A stretch of 64,000 nt of DNA from Membranipora membranacea (GCA_914767715.1 OU612067.1:28992162-29056161); one strand, 5' to 3'; shown: positions 24,346-37,420, numbered from the stretch's first letter. Made by a program: numbers and translations. The notes: a model not told the origin generated them from the letters alone.

Positions 24346-24651
24346 GGCAGTATTATACGCTGCATCAAATTCATCTTGATGTGCTTGGAACAGTAGAATA
24401 TGTGTCAAAGCCATCCGGATGGGTTTTGAGTAATATTTGCTGTAACCATCCGATCCTCTCCGATACAAACCCATCCACCTCCATCAAAATTGCGTCCGGA
24501 TGCCTATAAAGCAACCACCGGACTGGGACAGCCAGGTAGGCATCCCGCTTCCGCATCCAGACACATACATGTATTCGAAAGAGGCAGACGGGTTCGCAAC
24601 AAATACTTAGTGCGGCAGAAATAGCCAGTTTTATTAAAAAATTGTAGTAGA

Positions 24652-24745
24652 GGGTTTGTTGGTGCAGCCCATTTTCATGCTAAGACATATTTTAGGTACT
24701 CAGCCTACTCCAAACACTCGAGCGTTGTGAAGCATGTGTTCTATA
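24652..24745. repeat. Dispersed repeat, copy 2
   Basis: GAGGGTTTGTTGGTGCAGCC, ATGCTAAGACATATTTTAGG and CTCAGCCTACTCCAAA match 23752-23860. Confidence 0.75.
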
Positions 24746-25816
24746 CGGGCTATATCTTAGAGCGCTCATGCTTCCCCTACAGCTACACTTGTGTGCTGTC
24801 TGAATGTGAAACATTTCAATTGATTTTCAAACACCCCGTTTGATAATAAAATGTCTGTAAAAAACCTGGCAGGTGGTCAAAGTAGGAAGGTTACCACACA
24901 CAATGACTCACTTATTCAGCAAAAGGTGGCAATTTTGGTAAATTTTGTCTCACTTTTCTATGTTTACTGTCAATGCGTCCTGGACCAATCCCTTCGTCTC
25001 ACTCAATTACCGAAAACAGGATACCTTGAAAGTTAACACGTTCATAAACTGACGTCCAGGCATCTGATGAACTCCTGTCCTTTGGCCAAGAGTAGAGGTG
25101 GAGCTGTGCTTCACAGTATGCAGCAGCACACTTCCTGGAAGGCTATTTTCTTTTGAGACTATACTGAGGTTGTGATTTTAGGTTGTTAGCAGCCATATTT
25201 AGTTAGTAGCAATGCAAGCAAGTTTTCATCAGTCTGCATGTGATCATGACCTTGACCTGCAAACATTAGAACTATTTAAATATTTTGTGCCACATTTTGT
25301 GGAACACTCCTCTATCCAACCCAAAGTAAATGCTATAAAAGTAGGTTTCAGGTTAATATAGTCCTCATTGAAGGATATTTTAACGCTCCAATTCGAAGAT
25401 AATGGGGGGTTACAAGACACTACATGTATTTCAGCATGAGAAAACAACAACATAAAAAATCAATATTCAGGTTGTACGCATAGTATTTCCGATGGTGTAT
25501 GGTTCCGCCTTTACATCATCCTGAATGAGGGATTCCCAAAATAAAGGTTTTCCATCAAATAGAGTCAGCACTTCTGTTTCAGGTCATCATTCCTCACAGG
25601 GTGGTCACACAGACTTGAAACTTGGATATACAGATGTAAAAAGACAAAAAGAATCCATATATTAGATTAGATTACCTCACATAACCCTCCCAAGGTTCAC
25701 AATCTTTAATAATAGTGCAGGTAGAGGATTGATGGCTTTGCTTAGTTCTGCAGTAAACCTGAACTCGCTGTAATGTTGTGTTTTTCTTCCAAAATAGAAA
25801 CAGATAACCTTCAAAT

Positions 25817-27589
25817 ATGGGGAGTTTCATTAGCTCAGCGATGGATGATAACATGAAAAAACAGCAAGTTTTTATGGTTGAGAACCAAGTCACAATGTTA
25901 GAGAGGAACATGAACATGCAGAACGCAATGAGGGAGCGAATGATGGCCACTCAGGTGAGTGAGCATATAACTAACGTCATACATGTTTGATACGTGGTAA
26001 GGGTTTGTGTGACCAAATGATTCTAATAAAGCTCATCAACTGAAAGAGTGTTGTTTTGGCAAAACAGATTTTTTGCATTGCTTGAGAGTTTACCTCACAG
26101 CTCAACTGTGGTTTCAAACCCAAAAGCTGTGAATATCATGTAGTGGATGTTGCCTGAGATGTTTACCAACAAGACAACCGTAAAACACAAATATAGTTTC
26201 TTTCCAAGGCTTGCTGTTTACTTGTGGTAACATTTTTATCATTACTCCGGTAGTTACGCCAGATTTTCAAACTAACAGTTACTGGGTTTTGAATACTGAA
26301 AATTCAGCGAGATTGAAAATTTCAGATACATATTTCACATATGATTTCCATGTGCGCTTTGAGTGCTTATCAGGATCTAACTAATGCGAGGGTAGTACAT
26401 TAACTAGGTGATCAATATGAGGTCAGTTAGTAGGACATATCTATTTATGGAGTTACTACAGCTCAGTACATTTACCTAATCAATTTGTTTACTTTGCAAG
26501 ATAAACATCATCCATAATCCCCATAAAGTATTCTTATGGGATCTGACTCTGGTCTTGATAACTTACCAGCTGATCTAAACACAATTTGCTTTGAAAGACG
26601 GGTCGAGTAGTAAAAAGATAATAGTTACCATGAGTTATTAGGAGTTACCTACCCTTATCCAAGTGAAGGACAACTCCCTTCATCATAATTATCTCCTGAG
26701 TTATCCCTTTGCAACCGTATTATAGAAATAGCAGCCATCTTGAGTCAAAAGGCTAGGCTACACAGATGTTATGAGTGTGATTGTAGGATATTTGTCTTAT
26801 ATTCAAAGCTTGTTGTTCAAGTCTACATGATACTGTATTTTGTTGTTTACAGATCGCTAGAACCAGAGAGTTACTAAACTGGAGTGGTAGTTTTGCAGCT
26901 ATAGTAGGGACACTTCTTACTGTAGGTGCGATAAAGAGTCATAAGCCTCAGCTGTTAGCTCCGTTACTTCCTCTAGGTTATGTAGTTGGTAAGTAGTACT
27001 TGATACTGATATGATATTGTACGTGCTTAAAACATCCTAGAGTCTAGAGCACTCATCCCAGACCATCCATAATTACATGTCATCTGTGGAACTATACATA
27101 TGGATTTGGATGCTCTGTTATATTGATTTGGCTGTCTGTAATCAAAATAGTAAATTTTAGTGATTCATATGCATGGCTGGTTGGAATTGTATAAGGTGAT
27201 TAACTGTTAGTTTACAAACATTGAAATGGCCTTCAGCAAGAGAGAGATCCTTTTAAAAAAACTGTAATAAATAAAGTGTGTTCGCAAAGTTCACAGAGAT
27301 ATAGAGACATGTATTGGCAGCGTGCCAGAGCTTAGCTTGTTTACAACGTTTCATCCCATAAGTATCATGTCTTGCTGAAAATCTAATATGATAAGATCAA
27401 TATCTCAAGGATTTTTTTTCTGATGTTTCTCCAGGTTATCAATACGATTTGGCTTATAATGGAAAGATGACTAGAATCACCAACGAAGCTGAGAAAATTT
27501 TGAATAATGAGCAGGACCTACTGAATATTGCGCTTGGAATGCCTGATCTCAAGGAGTTAGACAACCGTCGTGCCAACGTCAAAAAGTAG
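25817..27589 (+). CDS. PLGRKT: Plasminogen receptor PLGRKT homologue
   Basis: Three exons: 25817-25954, 26853-26988 and 27435-27589, with GTGAGT, GTAAGT and CAG signals and matching phases. The product has 142 residues (the human protein has about 147). It starts MGSFISSAMDDNMKKQQVFM and continues NMNMQNAMRERMMATQ, the family's charged N-terminal helix. Two hydrophobic segments follow (about 54-72 and 79-96, around LLAPLLPLGYVVGYQYDL), then a charged tail. PLGRKT is a small two-pass plasma-membrane protein; in vertebrates its C-terminal lysine binds the kringle domains of plasminogen. The last residue here is also Lys (VKK, stop). Outside vertebrates plasminogen may be absent, so the ancestral role is open; mitochondrial location has also been suggested. 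The start is chosen on family similarity and the lack of an upstream in-frame alternative. BSDC1-like follows on the same strand. Confidence 0.92.
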
Positions 27590-28773
27590 TGATTGAATTC
27601 TTTTTTATTAATAAGTCTCGTGATTACTAATTTCTTCATATAGTAATTATTTATAAAACATTTAACTTTTCGGTATTTTTTCAAATTGCAGACTTCATTA
27701 GGCTCTAGCTTTAAATGCCTGTTGCGATTATTGACAATATGTTCAAGCGCTTATTATACTACTGGTGATTTACAATATTGGATGTAGGCCCTATTTTTGT
27801 TTTCACTAATTTTGCAGTATTATTGTGATTTTTCAACCATTTTTCAAGTTTATAATCTTTACATCGACATATAACAACTTATGATAACCCTATGATCACA
27901 AATACAAGTGTTTACTCTTAAAATCCGAGAGTTCAGTTTACCATTAGACAAAACTTGCATTGAGCAAACAAATCTGTAGCTTTCTTAGGTTAGAAAGTCG
28001 CTATCGTAACAGAGGTGTGTATTCACATCAGCATGTAACAGCGGTAGTTACTGTAAGAAATTTAGATTTGATTGATAACTAGTAGCTTAGAAGCGGTCCT
28101 CATTTATAGCATCAAATGGATCTGATATTGCATGTAGGATGGGTAGATGAAATACAGAATTATCTACATAGCAAAATTTTGTGGAATCACCATACGACGC
28201 TATTGTTAATATGTGGAGAAGGGCAAGATCAAGTGAGTTGCAACCTGTAAACTATTTCAGCACTTTATAATGAGAAATATAGGTCATATCTTGACTTGAG
28301 ATTCGTATTGTTCATGGGACAGACATATTGAAAAATGAGATCCCAATTATAGTTTTCTAGCAATAACTGTCTTGTTAGTAATGGCTGTTGGCAGGAGTTT
28401 TGTTTGCTCAAAACTAGATTGAGGGAGGTCTCACTAAATTGCTTTAGTTATTGATTACTTTCTTATATCAAAAATTAAAATGAAGAACCCTTTCACATGT
28501 TATTGTCTGATTATATTTCTCGTCAGAACAATTTATGATTAAATGACTAAATTGGTTAAATGATACATGGCTATTAGCTACTACACTCTCAGGTGAAGAA
28601 AATTGGATAACCATATTTTATTATGTGAGTTGTTTTCTCTCTGTTGCCGAATTCCACTTATTCCTAGTTTTCGTTATTTTCTTATTGTATATTTATAGCC
28701 TCACAGCATACATGATTAATAGTTAGATGAGTTTCAGAGGCTAGCGGAAACAACAAACTTTATAGGTCAAACA
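27590..28773. other. Intergenic stretch between PLGRKT and the BSDC1-like gene
   Basis: No exon, RNA gene or repeat was recognised. It must contain the PLGRKT 3' UTR and the promoter and 5' UTR of the BSDC1-like gene. No clear TATA box was found. Confidence 0.5.
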
Positions 28774-31700
28774 ATGGCAGAGAGGTACTAAATTTTGCTT
28801 ATTTCATCATTTTATTTTGCAATTGACCACTAAGCATTCCATTACAACCAAGTTACTATGTTATTGTAGGGAAATCACACTTGTCATTAGGTAGGCTTTC
28901 TGTTGACCAACAGCAAGGGAGTTTGGGTCAGAGGTAGATGAAATCAGTGTTATTTTGTTGCAGTGAACAACTTGTCCTGTCCTGGTCAGCAGAAAGAAGT
29001 GTACTGTATGAGATGAGAGTACTTTTCAAATTTAATGAATGAATATCTATCTAACTCTGAAATCAAATATATACAATTGTCATAATGATTATGAGGAATG
29101 TCTCATCTATAACCTTAATCACATTTGCTACCCTCCCCTTGAACTCCCTGATGAACTTCTTTCAATCTCTCATGAACTTCTTTCTTTGCTTTTTTTTTGA
29201 TCCACCTACCTAGTGAGATTTACACTTATACCTACATACCTTTTATTCTTTCTTGCAGTAGTGCAGGATCCGGGAACTGGTGGGATGGCTGGATTCAGGC
29301 GGCCAAAGACAAGGTTGGTAGACAGTGTGACTGATAAAGTCACGTAATAAATGCCAAGAAAGGATGTACCTATGGTCTACATTAGACTGATTGGTAAATT
29401 AGCAGCTATATAACTATTTGCTCATCAATCATGAGCTCTTGTTATACTGGGAGCTCCTCTGAAGCCAACCATTCACTTGTCGAAGAGCTTACTGCTACTG
29501 CCATGTAATAAGCCTCAGATGTTTGATCATTTTCTCTTCGTTTTGTTACTCTTCGATATTTGCGTGTTTGACGGGACGGGACGGGACAACCATGTTGTAA
29601 CTGTAATTTCTAACTCATTATAGTCGGCGCAGACATTGGAATTAATAAAGAATGACTTGAGTGAGTTCTCAACAGTATGTACTCAAGATGCTTCCACTTT
29701 GGTCACGACTACAACGGATAAACTTCACAATTCTCTGCAAGTAAGTGTTCAGATATTTTAGGTACAAAGTATGGGCAATTATGTATCGATGAATCTCTAC
29801 ATCATTACTACTATATAAGATCGTAAAATTGAAATCATTAAAGAGTACTCTATCTCGTTGATCGTATTGACGCTCTTCAAGGTAACTCTTCAACTTGCAA
29901 CAAACTACCTTTAGCACTCATTACTTGTTTTTTCTTTAGCCCACAGGGGAGCAGTCTAACACAGAGCGAGTAAAGGCAGGATTTACTAACTTCCTGGGTG
30001 GTATAAGTAAAGCTCTGACTATACCCCCTGATGATGATGATCAGGCTGATATTCTGCGTGTCACACCCGGCGGCACCCTTGAGGTCTTTGATAAAGCAAA
30101 GGTTAGCATATGTCAACCTGAGTTATGACTGAAATCTGATGATAAATGATTGGACCGTGTGACTAAACAGGGCATTACTTTTCTGCTGTTCCTGTAGGAT
30201 GAACTGCTGTGTAGATTTCTGCATTGATCACGTACATTACACCTTCAGTGTTATATCTGTCCCTAATAAACTATAGCACTAGTCATTTTTTCCCAGGCTC
30301 TAGTTTTTCGGTTTATACCAAGCATAGCAAGAAGCTATAATGAATAAAGCCCACATTCTTCTAATCATTCATCCTTTCATTTTGGATTTAGTTAAAGGGC
30401 CACACAACAAGGCCTCAGCAAGTTCCCTGAGGATGAAATTAGTTTTTAACCTACCAATGACTAGAAAGTTCCTTTTCTCATATGATACTATAGGGGCCTA
30501 TACTTTTCACTACACAGATTTCAATCTATGACACCTGTAGCAGCTCTGATGATATTGATGGTGGCTGTGATAGGTGAATATATGTTAGCTGATAAAAGTT
30601 TTCTTATTAACTAAACCCACAGTTAAAAATGTTGTACGAATAATCCATAAATGATACTCTAAGATGTAACTCTTCAGCCTTTCTTGTTTTTAGGCCCGAC
30701 TATATGAGATACAGATATCACCACAGACATACTGTACTGAACCTGACGGATCTATAGATAGCTTTGATGAGTGGAGATCGACCTTTGACCTTGACTCTAA
30801 GAAGGGTGAAATATCAGAACTACTTGTGTCTGTGAACGAGCTCAGGAGTATATATACAAAACTTGTAAGTTTGTTAATTTTTCGCACTGTTTTCCTGTTC
30901 GGGTGGCCATTCTGTAGGCTTCCCAAAACAATCGGTGAGTGCTATTGTACTCTATCGTCTATGTCACTCCTGTCAGGGTCAAACTCTGTAAGCTCAGAGT
31001 TGAGTTAGTAAGAGAACTGTCCAACAATGTAGGCTCTGGCGGTTCCAATGTTGACTTGATTTTGTATGCATTATAAGTATACTTGCCCGGGAATCCAAAG
31101 AAATTTTTATCCTCCTAAACTAACTGAGCTCATAAACTACTGAAAATAGAGGCTTTGCTGGTGTATTGTATTCATTACTAGCGTCAATTAGAATTGATGT
31201 CAATCACCTAAATGTGCGTTATATAACACTAAGCATTGCTCAACGTATTCAGTAAAATTGGCATAACTTGCTAAAATCTCGAAGCTTTATCCGGTGTATG
31301 ATTACAGGTTCCCTCAGCAGTGACACACCAGGACTTCTGGGAGCGTTACTTCTATAAGGTACATCAGCTAGAGGAAGATGAGAAACGAAAAGCTAATCTG
31401 AAGAACAGAGCTGATAAACTCAAACAAGATGACTCTGAGCAGGCCTGGGAAGGTGAGAAACTGTTTTTATATACATACCTTAAAGAAGTCAATATTAGCT
31501 GGTGTGATGTTAAGCTAGTATGGGGGTTTACTTAACGGTAACTAACATCAATTTTCCACTAGCTAAGGTGCGATTTTTCGTAAAGTATTGAATCTGTGTA
31601 AATGTGAGCAAGCCATAACTGACACAATTACGAGTATGTGCAAATAGGGGAATCTACATCCCCCTTCTTTAAAAATGAGATTCCTCTACGGACTCAATGA

Positions 31701-34617
31701 TAAACCTAGACAGGACACTTTATGCAGCTAAAGTGAGGAACTTACATGTGGGTGATGTTAAAACATTTCTATAGAAGCGATGATGTTATCATGAACATGC
31801 CAGGTTTTTCTATTAATTACATGATCAATTTCGATCGGATTTTGAGTTTGAAAAATGGCAATAGACTACGTAGCTAGACGTGAACAATTTGATCTCCATT
31901 GACCGCAAGAAGAAATAAATGTAGAGCAATTTCCAAACTTAAAATCCGATCAAGCTATCAACAAAAACCTGGTATACATGGACTGCAAGTCAATGGTAAC
32001 ACGACTGCCAACACACAATTTATTGTTGTAACATGATCCACAATTAAATACTCCAATGATCATGTGTCATATAGTGTCATGTCTAAGATTATTATTAAGT
32101 CTATGGGTACCTCTCATTGGAGAGAAATAAAATACTCATTACACTCAATACAGACATTATTAACAAAGTCTTTGAATTACTTACAAAGTATCAGATGATT
32201 ATTGGGCTAAATCATCTTATCTTACAGATGATTGGGAGACAGAAGATACAGATACACCTGATGTTGGAGGTGCAGCAGATAAACCTTCTCCGTCTCCGAT
32301 TCTCCCAGAGATCGGGGCGTCCATCACCGCCCCCGCTCCAGATGCTGAAGCCGAGTCACAAAACATTCCCTCCACTGCCGAGATTAATACTAGTACGACT
32401 GAGGTTACCACGCCAACTGAGCAAACTGAAGATAATGTGACACACATTGAAGAATCAAGTTCTCTGCCCGATGAGAAGAATGAAAACATCGGTGAGTCTG
32501 CTAGCAGCAGCACCCTTACTGACAGTGTGGATAATAAGAATCTGGTCACTCCACACGAACTTGATACGCTGGTCGATGAGAAACTCACTGTGACTGATGA
32601 TAAGCCTGTGTTCCAAGCTGAGGAGATGCAGGAGGAGCAACTATCTAATCATGAAGAGGAAAGTTCTGTCACTGATGATAAAACTGAGGGTAAGTTAGCT
32701 TTGGATGCCCGCACTGTAACTTCATTGGCTCCTTGTTAGCCCCTCGTTTGTTCTCCTATTTGTGAGGTTAAGGCTATGGGCCGTATTGAGATATGATGAT
32801 TTATCCTTCTCAGATCCCAAATCAAATTTTACAACTGAGTCCACCACTTATATAGGGTGGGATTGATAGATCCTAGTTAACTGCTCTGAATATGGGACAA
32901 GTTGATGGATCTACAGCTATCTTCATGCGTTGTATAGGCCTATGCTCTTGCATAAACTGCCTGCATAGTTAACATGGCATTCCAATGAAAAAATATTTTA
33001 ATCTGCAAAGAATCACTTCTGGTCCTATCAGTGTATCATTACAACTTTATATCATTACAAGTATCAGTTTTCACAACAACCTAATACCCTGTGTGTCACC
33101 TGATGCTGGAGTTATCCTCTCAACATCAGGGAGCAGATAACGTGTACTACATAGAAATAGAATATAATTAATGGAGTTCGATATGAAGAACTGTGAACAT
33201 AGCAAAGTCATGATCCTGTTGTGTAGTGTGGTTAGGGTAGGAAGCGTGATCATAACTAGTGAATCATAATGTGATGCTTCATGCTTTCTGTTGAGCGCAT
33301 CACAAAAATGTTTTTTTACTCATACTGTTACAGAACTGTCACCTGTTGAAAATCTACAGCAAACTTCTGGAGACTCTGCTGATAATAAAACTGATGATAT
33401 TCCTGTGAAAGAGAAGGGAGGTTATGTGATGCTTGGATCGGAACGTCCGACTCCTACCAGCTCCATAGGCTCCTCAAACGCTAAAGGTACTGAGATCATA
33501 ACGCATCAAATTATGTGGGGCTGTTACAACTGACCTACCCTGGCCAGCTGAAAATTTTAGTTCAAGTTGTGTTGAGGGGAAATTCGATGTAAGCTAGCAC
33601 AAACATTGCTAGCTTAGGTAATAGTTAAGTTAATGTTATGGTGTTGAGTGAATCTCAGCAAGTGGTAGCTTTAGCTTTTAGAAGCATCTGTTCAAACACG
33701 AACTGTTCTGCTGCGAATAGTTTAACCATTTGGATACTTATAAAATAATGATTGTGTCGGTGAGCCCGTATCTCTTCTTTAAAAAATATTGTTACAGAGT
33801 AGGCAACAAAATATCGGCAATATATCCTTCATGCAAGCAAGGAACTATCATTCGGAAGACAATGAATCATAAAAAGCTTGCACTGCCTGTGATAGTCCAC
33901 CGCTCTATTTCAGGTCGTCTTGGTGGAGGTAACTTCATGATTTCATTTAAGTTTTATCTCTACTCCAAATCTATATTCAATAACCAAACTGTTTTCATTA
34001 CATTATAGAATCTTCCAGTGGATTAGATGATGAGTGGGATAAGGAGTTGTTTGGTGATGATATGAAAGCTGTGGAAGAACTCGCTCAGAAAATCCAGGAT
34101 GGCAAGGTAATAAATCAGTCTATCAGTTGGGAGATTTTATGGGCCAACACTCTGGTTTCATATACTCTATTTATCGAGATATTTTCAAACCTTGCTTGAA
34201 TATTCTCTTCTTAGTTTCATCATGTCAAGATTGGATATACTGGGTATTCCTGATTAACAGGAGGATGGGAGGTCGTATTTGGTCCACTGGTTAGACTCCA
34301 ATTCATGTATTTATGTACATTAGAAACAAACTGAAATCAAAAGCAAAGGTAAATGTTAGTGTAAGTGGATTAGTTATAGCCAGGTTTATACCAGTTGCCG
34401 AACTATTATACAAGATAGTTTTGAATACGAGTGGTTATCACTAAATTCAAATTGAAGTTTCTTTGTTAAAAATCACATCGCTCAATTACTCCACAGCCGG
34501 AGGTATGTCAGCTTAAAAAGGAATGAGATGAATTGACTACCTTTACCGCTGACTTGACTTTGATATTCGTTACAGGAAGATGTGAATTTAGATGATGATT
34601 GGGAGAGTTGGGAGTAG
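28774..34617 (+). CDS. BSDC1: BSD-domain protein, BSDC1-like
   Basis: Ten exons: 28774-28784, 29259-29313, 29624-29740, 29940-30101, 30694-30864, 31308-31452, 32228-32689, 33334-33486, 34009-34106 and 34576-34617. All phases agree; 471 residues (human BSDC1 is about 430). The N-terminus has WWDGWIQAAKDKSAQTLELI, as in the family. The BSD domain spans about 130-195: F-DEW at its start, KKGEISELLVSVNELRSIYT, and VTHQDFWERYFYKVHQLEED with the conserved FW and YFY. A long acidic, Ser/Thr-rich, probably disordered part follows (exons 7-8). The C-terminus ends in the conserved acidic tryptophan motif DDDWESWE, and DDWETE and LDDEWDKELFGDD are related segments. BSDC1 is intracellular and poorly characterised; the BSD fold was first noted in transcription factors, synapse-associated proteins and DOS2-like proteins. 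A 15-nt optional exon may lie in intron 8. Confidence 0.93.
31790..31982. repeat. Imperfect foldback (MITE-like) in intron 6 of the BSDC1-like gene
   Basis: CATGCCAGGTTTTT, GATCGGATTTTGAGTTTG at the left pair with CAAACTTAAAATCCGATC and AAAAACCTGGTATACATG at the right. Arms are about 60 bp with mismatches; the interior is about 60 bp. No target duplication was clear. Confidence 0.7.
33914..33928 (+). other. Candidate 15-nt microexon in the BSDC1-like gene
   Basis: GTCGTCTTGGTGGAG lies between an acceptor (CTCTATTTCAG) and a donor (GTAACT). It enters and leaves in phase 1, matching its neighbours, and would insert GRLGG after SSNAK and before ESSSGLDD. Frame is kept with or without it. Sequence support only. 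Confidence 0.4.
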
Positions 34618-35006
34618 ATGATACTGAGAGAACTCACCACTACACTCATAGATGACAAAGTAAAGCAGTGAGCCGCGGTAACACTGGACCACGCTAGTCT
34701 CTCACATTATGACTCATGTCTGACAGGACTCGCTTTCTCCATAGAAGCTTATTGCACGCCACTCTCTGGCATCTACACTTTACTAGCCTTTACTAAGCTT
34801 ATAGCTCCATAGAAATTCCTGATGAACAGTTATGTATCTTCAATTTTTCCAGCGGATCATTAAATTTATGTTCAAGGTGGATGGCTTTTTTTCTATATTC
34901 AGTTTTTCTCTATTTAAGATACTTTGTGCAAGAAGGAAATGAAAATAATACGTGCTATTTAACTGATATAATAATTTATTTCCGATTATCGATTTCCTCT
35001 ACTCAT

Positions 35007-35012
35007 AATAAA
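35007..35012 (+). terminator. Polyadenylation signal of the BSDC1-like gene
   Basis: AATAAA about 390 bp after the stop codon, the first canonical signal downstream. Confidence 0.45.
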
Positions 35013-36455
35013 AACACAGTAATATAGTGTGTTATTATTTCCCTGTACTATTTAAATTTTTGAAAATAACAAACAACATATTATCGTTTAAAATGTGAAG
35101 ATGGAGTAAAACAACACTCCTATAAGGAGACTTTATTGTTCTCCGGATCATACAATACTCATAGAATGTTGTATTACTTCAGCAATCATTGAAGTTTGTG
35201 ACAAATAAGAAATAGATACTTTAACTTTAGACAGAAATCATGAACAGCCAGGAATCATAATTATACCTACTTAGCAAGCTTCTATGACGCAAGCACTTGC
35301 AACAATTGGTTTAAACCATGTCTCAATAAACTCCCACGTCGTGCTCCAGATTATTAATTACAGGATGTTTGTTGAACTATTTCAGATTTTAAGAAATCTA
35401 ACACCAACCTAATGTATGTAATTTATTTTGGCAGGATATTGGAGATCTGTGATCTTAACACCGTAATGCTGCTTCCTACCTTGCCCAGGTTACACATGAT
35501 CAACATGACTCAACTAGGTGTTGTTTTCTTGATATTGAATTCATGTGTATCAATTTTGTATTTTATTTTCAATTCTTGAGTGATAGTTATCTGCTCCCTG
35601 ATGTTGGGAGGATAACTCTTAGTATAGATTTCATTTCAATCTTATTTTTTAATGGTAAAAAAAACAACCAATGAGCAAAACACTTCTACTACAGGTTGTT
35701 TTGTGCTTTTAATATTGTTTAACTTTGCTCAACATGAAGGTTTCCAGGGCCTCTGATTGCTTTCTAATGAATTCAATCCATGTATCAGATTTCCCTTGAA
35801 GAATCGGGTTTTGGACTGGGATTAATTTCAATGAAAGGGGAAAAACCTGTCCCTATAATAACAGTATTTTTATGTTCTCTGCCAGTGTAAAAACATACAT
35901 AGATGACAGTCAAATCCATTGTTAATAATACTCATCCTACCATCTAGTCAGACTCTTGTGCGTGTGCGTTTCAAACCACAGATGCCCATCCTCACCGCAC
36001 CAGTGAGCAGCTGCAATAACAATTCTACTGTCTGTCAATTCCCTGCCAATCTTTATCATTTGCCTTTCATAGCAGCAGATAAATGTAATGTGAAACAAGG
36101 AATAAATTATTAATTAATTTTGCAGAATTTTTCTATTCTACACAGTCTTAAAACTAGAGAATGAAATCTATAAATCTTGTAGTAGAAGCCCAGTAGAAAA
36201 TTTAACCACAATGGAAATGAGCCAACTTTTTCCTAAAAAGTGCCCCGGTGCCTGTAGTTATTGCAGCTTTAGTCTGACCAAAACCAACATCTTTATGTTG
36301 GCATAGTCAACTGCTAAATCTAATGGGATATATGTTCTCTCCAAATCTGCCACAATATTTTCTCACTTTTGGTGGCGGTTTTGGTCTGGTGGTTTTAGTA
36401 TGAACCGTAGCCATTGGTATTGTGTGATATCTAAACTAGCTGCTGGGTTTAGGAG

Positions 36456-36542
36456 TCAGTTCAATAGCTCAGCGCCTTCCTCTTACCTTGTATTGTAGGT
36501 CAGTGGTCTGAATACTTCTGATGTTGACTGAATACTGCCTGT
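36456..36542 (+). repeat. tRNA-like SINE head
   Basis: AGTCAGTTCAATAGCTCAGC (A box region) and GGTCAGTGGTCTGAATACTT (B-box-like) are spaced as in a tRNA. TCAGT near the 5' end could pair with ACTGA at the 3' end. It is similar in its start to 62045 (CAGTCAGTTTGGCTCAGTGG). Confidence 0.4.
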
Positions 36543-37241
36543 CGATGTCAACCTGAGAGAAACTTGGCGCCATGTTAAAACAGCAATAGAAGCATTTCAA
36601 GATCACAAAGTCTTTTTGCCCTTCATCCAACTTATGTGTATTGCAAACAAACTCGACCGGTTTGTTGTATACAGGCGGTACTTCCTCATCACACTCAAAT
36701 AAATTTTTGTCAACAAAAAAGCAGATAAATAGTTTTCCCCTTTTTTGTGAGCAACAAATTAAGAATGTTAATGTAAATGACCTACATGACAGCTACGTAC
36801 TTTTCATGTCTTCTGTAAGTCAAATTTCGACTCATTATTTCCAAAACAGAATTCTCAATCATAAAAAATACAACGTTTCAAATCACTTATCTGCTGAACT
36901 ATGCTCTTCTGTGCGGACTCAATAGCAAGTTTGAAAGATGAAAACAACAAGTAAAGTAGTAAAGTAGTAAAGTGATTGCAACGACTTGGCTTAAATTCCT
37001 TTTGCATTTTTAATGAAAACCCCCATGACTGCAAATGACATTTGACGATCAAATGTTGTTCATATATAAATAGATATATATAGATATGTACCATAATATA
37101 TGGTTGCATAATATACTAGCAAATTGGACACCTCTCACAGGCAGTTCTCTGCTCATTCTAACATATCACCAATTGAGCATCATAAAAATTTCTTATCACT
37201 TGAAAAAGCAAAGCTTCGTTTGTATAAATTCAGCAAAAACG

Positions 37242-37308
37242 GCCTGGGCAGACTGTCAGGAGGGGGGGGGGTTCGAATACCAACCCACCCTTACCAGCCT
37301 GCCCAGGC
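37242..37308. repeat. G-rich foldback element, copy 2
   Basis: GCCTGGGCAGACTGTCAGG at the left pairs with CCAGCCTGCCCAGGC at the right. The inside has a G run followed by TTCGAATACCAACCCACCC. Ends and composition match 23660-23748, so the two appear to be one family of 65-90 bp elements. Confidence 0.6.
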
Positions 37309-37420
37309 TACCCATGAACAGTCATAATAGCCATATCGATCTGTAACCAAGGTGATTATTTAACAGTGAAAGTTTTGGCTTTAAGAGTTGTGTACTGAGA
37401 AAAACAAACCTTTTGTGAGA

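Larger units (their letters stand above)
18811..25816. other. 7 kb without recognised protein gene
   Basis: No exon series could be built. Contents are listed separately: GC hairpins, a SINE, a (GT)n run, a 123-bp tandem duplication, several hairpins, a G-rich foldback and a pair of ~100-bp direct repeats. Open frames here (for example 21475-21699 and 23194-23406) lack splice support and family resemblance. Confidence 0.5.
34618..37420. other. Convergent intergenic region
   Basis: Between the 3' ends of the BSDC1-like gene (+) and the left surface-protein gene (-). It holds a poly(A) signal, a tRNA-like SINE and a small G-rich foldback, each listed separately. No further gene was recognised; frames such as 36641-36925 have no support. 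Confidence 0.5.

Noticed and set aside
24371-24556. Possible coding frames on both strands around CCATCCGGATGGG
   Set aside because: The two frames reflect a locally palindromic, CATCC/GGATG-rich sequence; no domain or splice evidence.
37086-37346. Two overlapping plus-strand frames (86 and 67 codons)
   Set aside because: They run through a G-rich foldback and downstream of the minus-strand gene's 3' end; no splice signals or recognisable protein.
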